From Clostridiales bacterium (lineage in GTDB: Bacteria > Bacillota > Clostridia > Oscillospirales > Acutalibacteraceae), in assembly GCA_022791355.1 (NCBI GenBank), contig JAAVYX010000077.1:1-24823 (forward strand): a stretch of DNA of 24,823 bases. Reading direction: 5' to 3'. This document shows positions 24,780-24,823 of the stretch, piece by piece (the stretch's first letter is position 1; each line of letters starts with the position of its first letter). The position numbers and the translations under genes were made by a program. Under the pieces are notes generated by a model. The model searched no databases and was not told the origin of the DNA. It saw nothing but the letters and a program-made list of their open reading frames with translations.

Positions 24780-24823
24780 ATGATTGTGAAAACACCCCCT
24801 ATGGGCTGGAATTCCTGGAATAC
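24780..24823 (+). CDS. GH27-like alpha-galactosidase, N-terminal fragment (partial)
   Basis: Only the first 14 complete codons are inside the window and read MIVKTPPMGWNSWN. The motif TPPMGWNSWN is the hallmark N-terminus of GH27 alpha-galactosidases and close relatives, where it begins the catalytic TIM barrel. The absence of a signal peptide before it suggests a cytoplasmic enzyme, although the fragment is too short to be sure. AAGGAGG lies 7 bases upstream. With the rhamnosidases earlier in the window it suggests that the organism dismantles branched plant polysaccharides or glycosides. The rest of the gene runs off the right edge. Confidence 0.8.
   Translation, partial: MIVKTPPMGWNSWN

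Overview
The window looks like a chromosomal segment of a GC-rich, flagellated member of the Clostridia (Bacillota). The evidence is a flagellin C-terminus at the left edge, strong AGGAGG-type ribosome binding sites, sigma-A-like promoters (TTTACA-17-TATACT and similar), a dockerin-bearing secreted glycosidase, and a Gram-positive type RND permease with no adaptor or TolC partner beside it. No rRNA, tRNA, CRISPR array, integrase or recognisable IS transposase was seen.

Layout. (1) 1-57: last codons of flagellin, then a perfect terminator. (2) 174-2600: an ArsC/Spx-like thioredoxin-fold protein and a divergent alpha/beta hydrolase, bracketed by two same-orientation copies of a MITE-like intergenic repeat. 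(3) 2674-14608, all on the minus strand: a probable rhamnoside-degrading locus. It has an AraC-type regulator, a GH106-like cytoplasmic glycosidase, a translationally coupled cytoplasmic GH78 rhamnosidase broken by a frameshift, and a separate, very large secreted GH78 rhamnosidase with two extra tandem domains and a C-terminal dockerin. A 19-bp box, present as a pair, lies upstream of both the AraC gene and the secreted GH78 gene. (4) 14609-15454: a long non-coding stretch with a GC-rich structured part and an AT-rich part. (5) 15455-16891: an orphan polyprenyl-phosphate sugar transferase, followed by an 11-bp CTAG-containing tandem repeat. (6) 17371-18648: a Gfo/Idh/MocA oxidoreductase on the minus strand, divergent from (7) 18972-22967, an RND efflux permease with a ~283-residue insertion containing a hexapeptide (I/L)P-x-G-V-S repeat. 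(8) 23069-24503: a lower-GC two-gene minus-strand operon encoding a secreted metzincin-type protease, apparently starting at a non-AUG codon, and a lipoprotein-like exported protein of unknown function. (9) 24780 onward: the first codons of a GH27-like alpha-galactosidase.

Working model for the glycan part (inference): the secreted dockerin GH78 trims rhamnose from plant or microbial glycans outside the cell. Imported oligosaccharides would be finished by the signal-less GH106-like and GH78 enzymes, under control of the AraC regulator, whose cupin domain would sense the sugar. No transporter or rhamnose-catabolic gene is present in the window, so the locus is either incomplete here or depends on functions encoded elsewhere.

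No obviously new defence or mobile system is present. The strongest leads are the modified RND permease, the shared box pairs, the MITE-like repeats flanking a gene pair, the duplicated domain in the secreted GH78, and the 25-bp direct-repeat deletion that best explains the GH78 frameshift.
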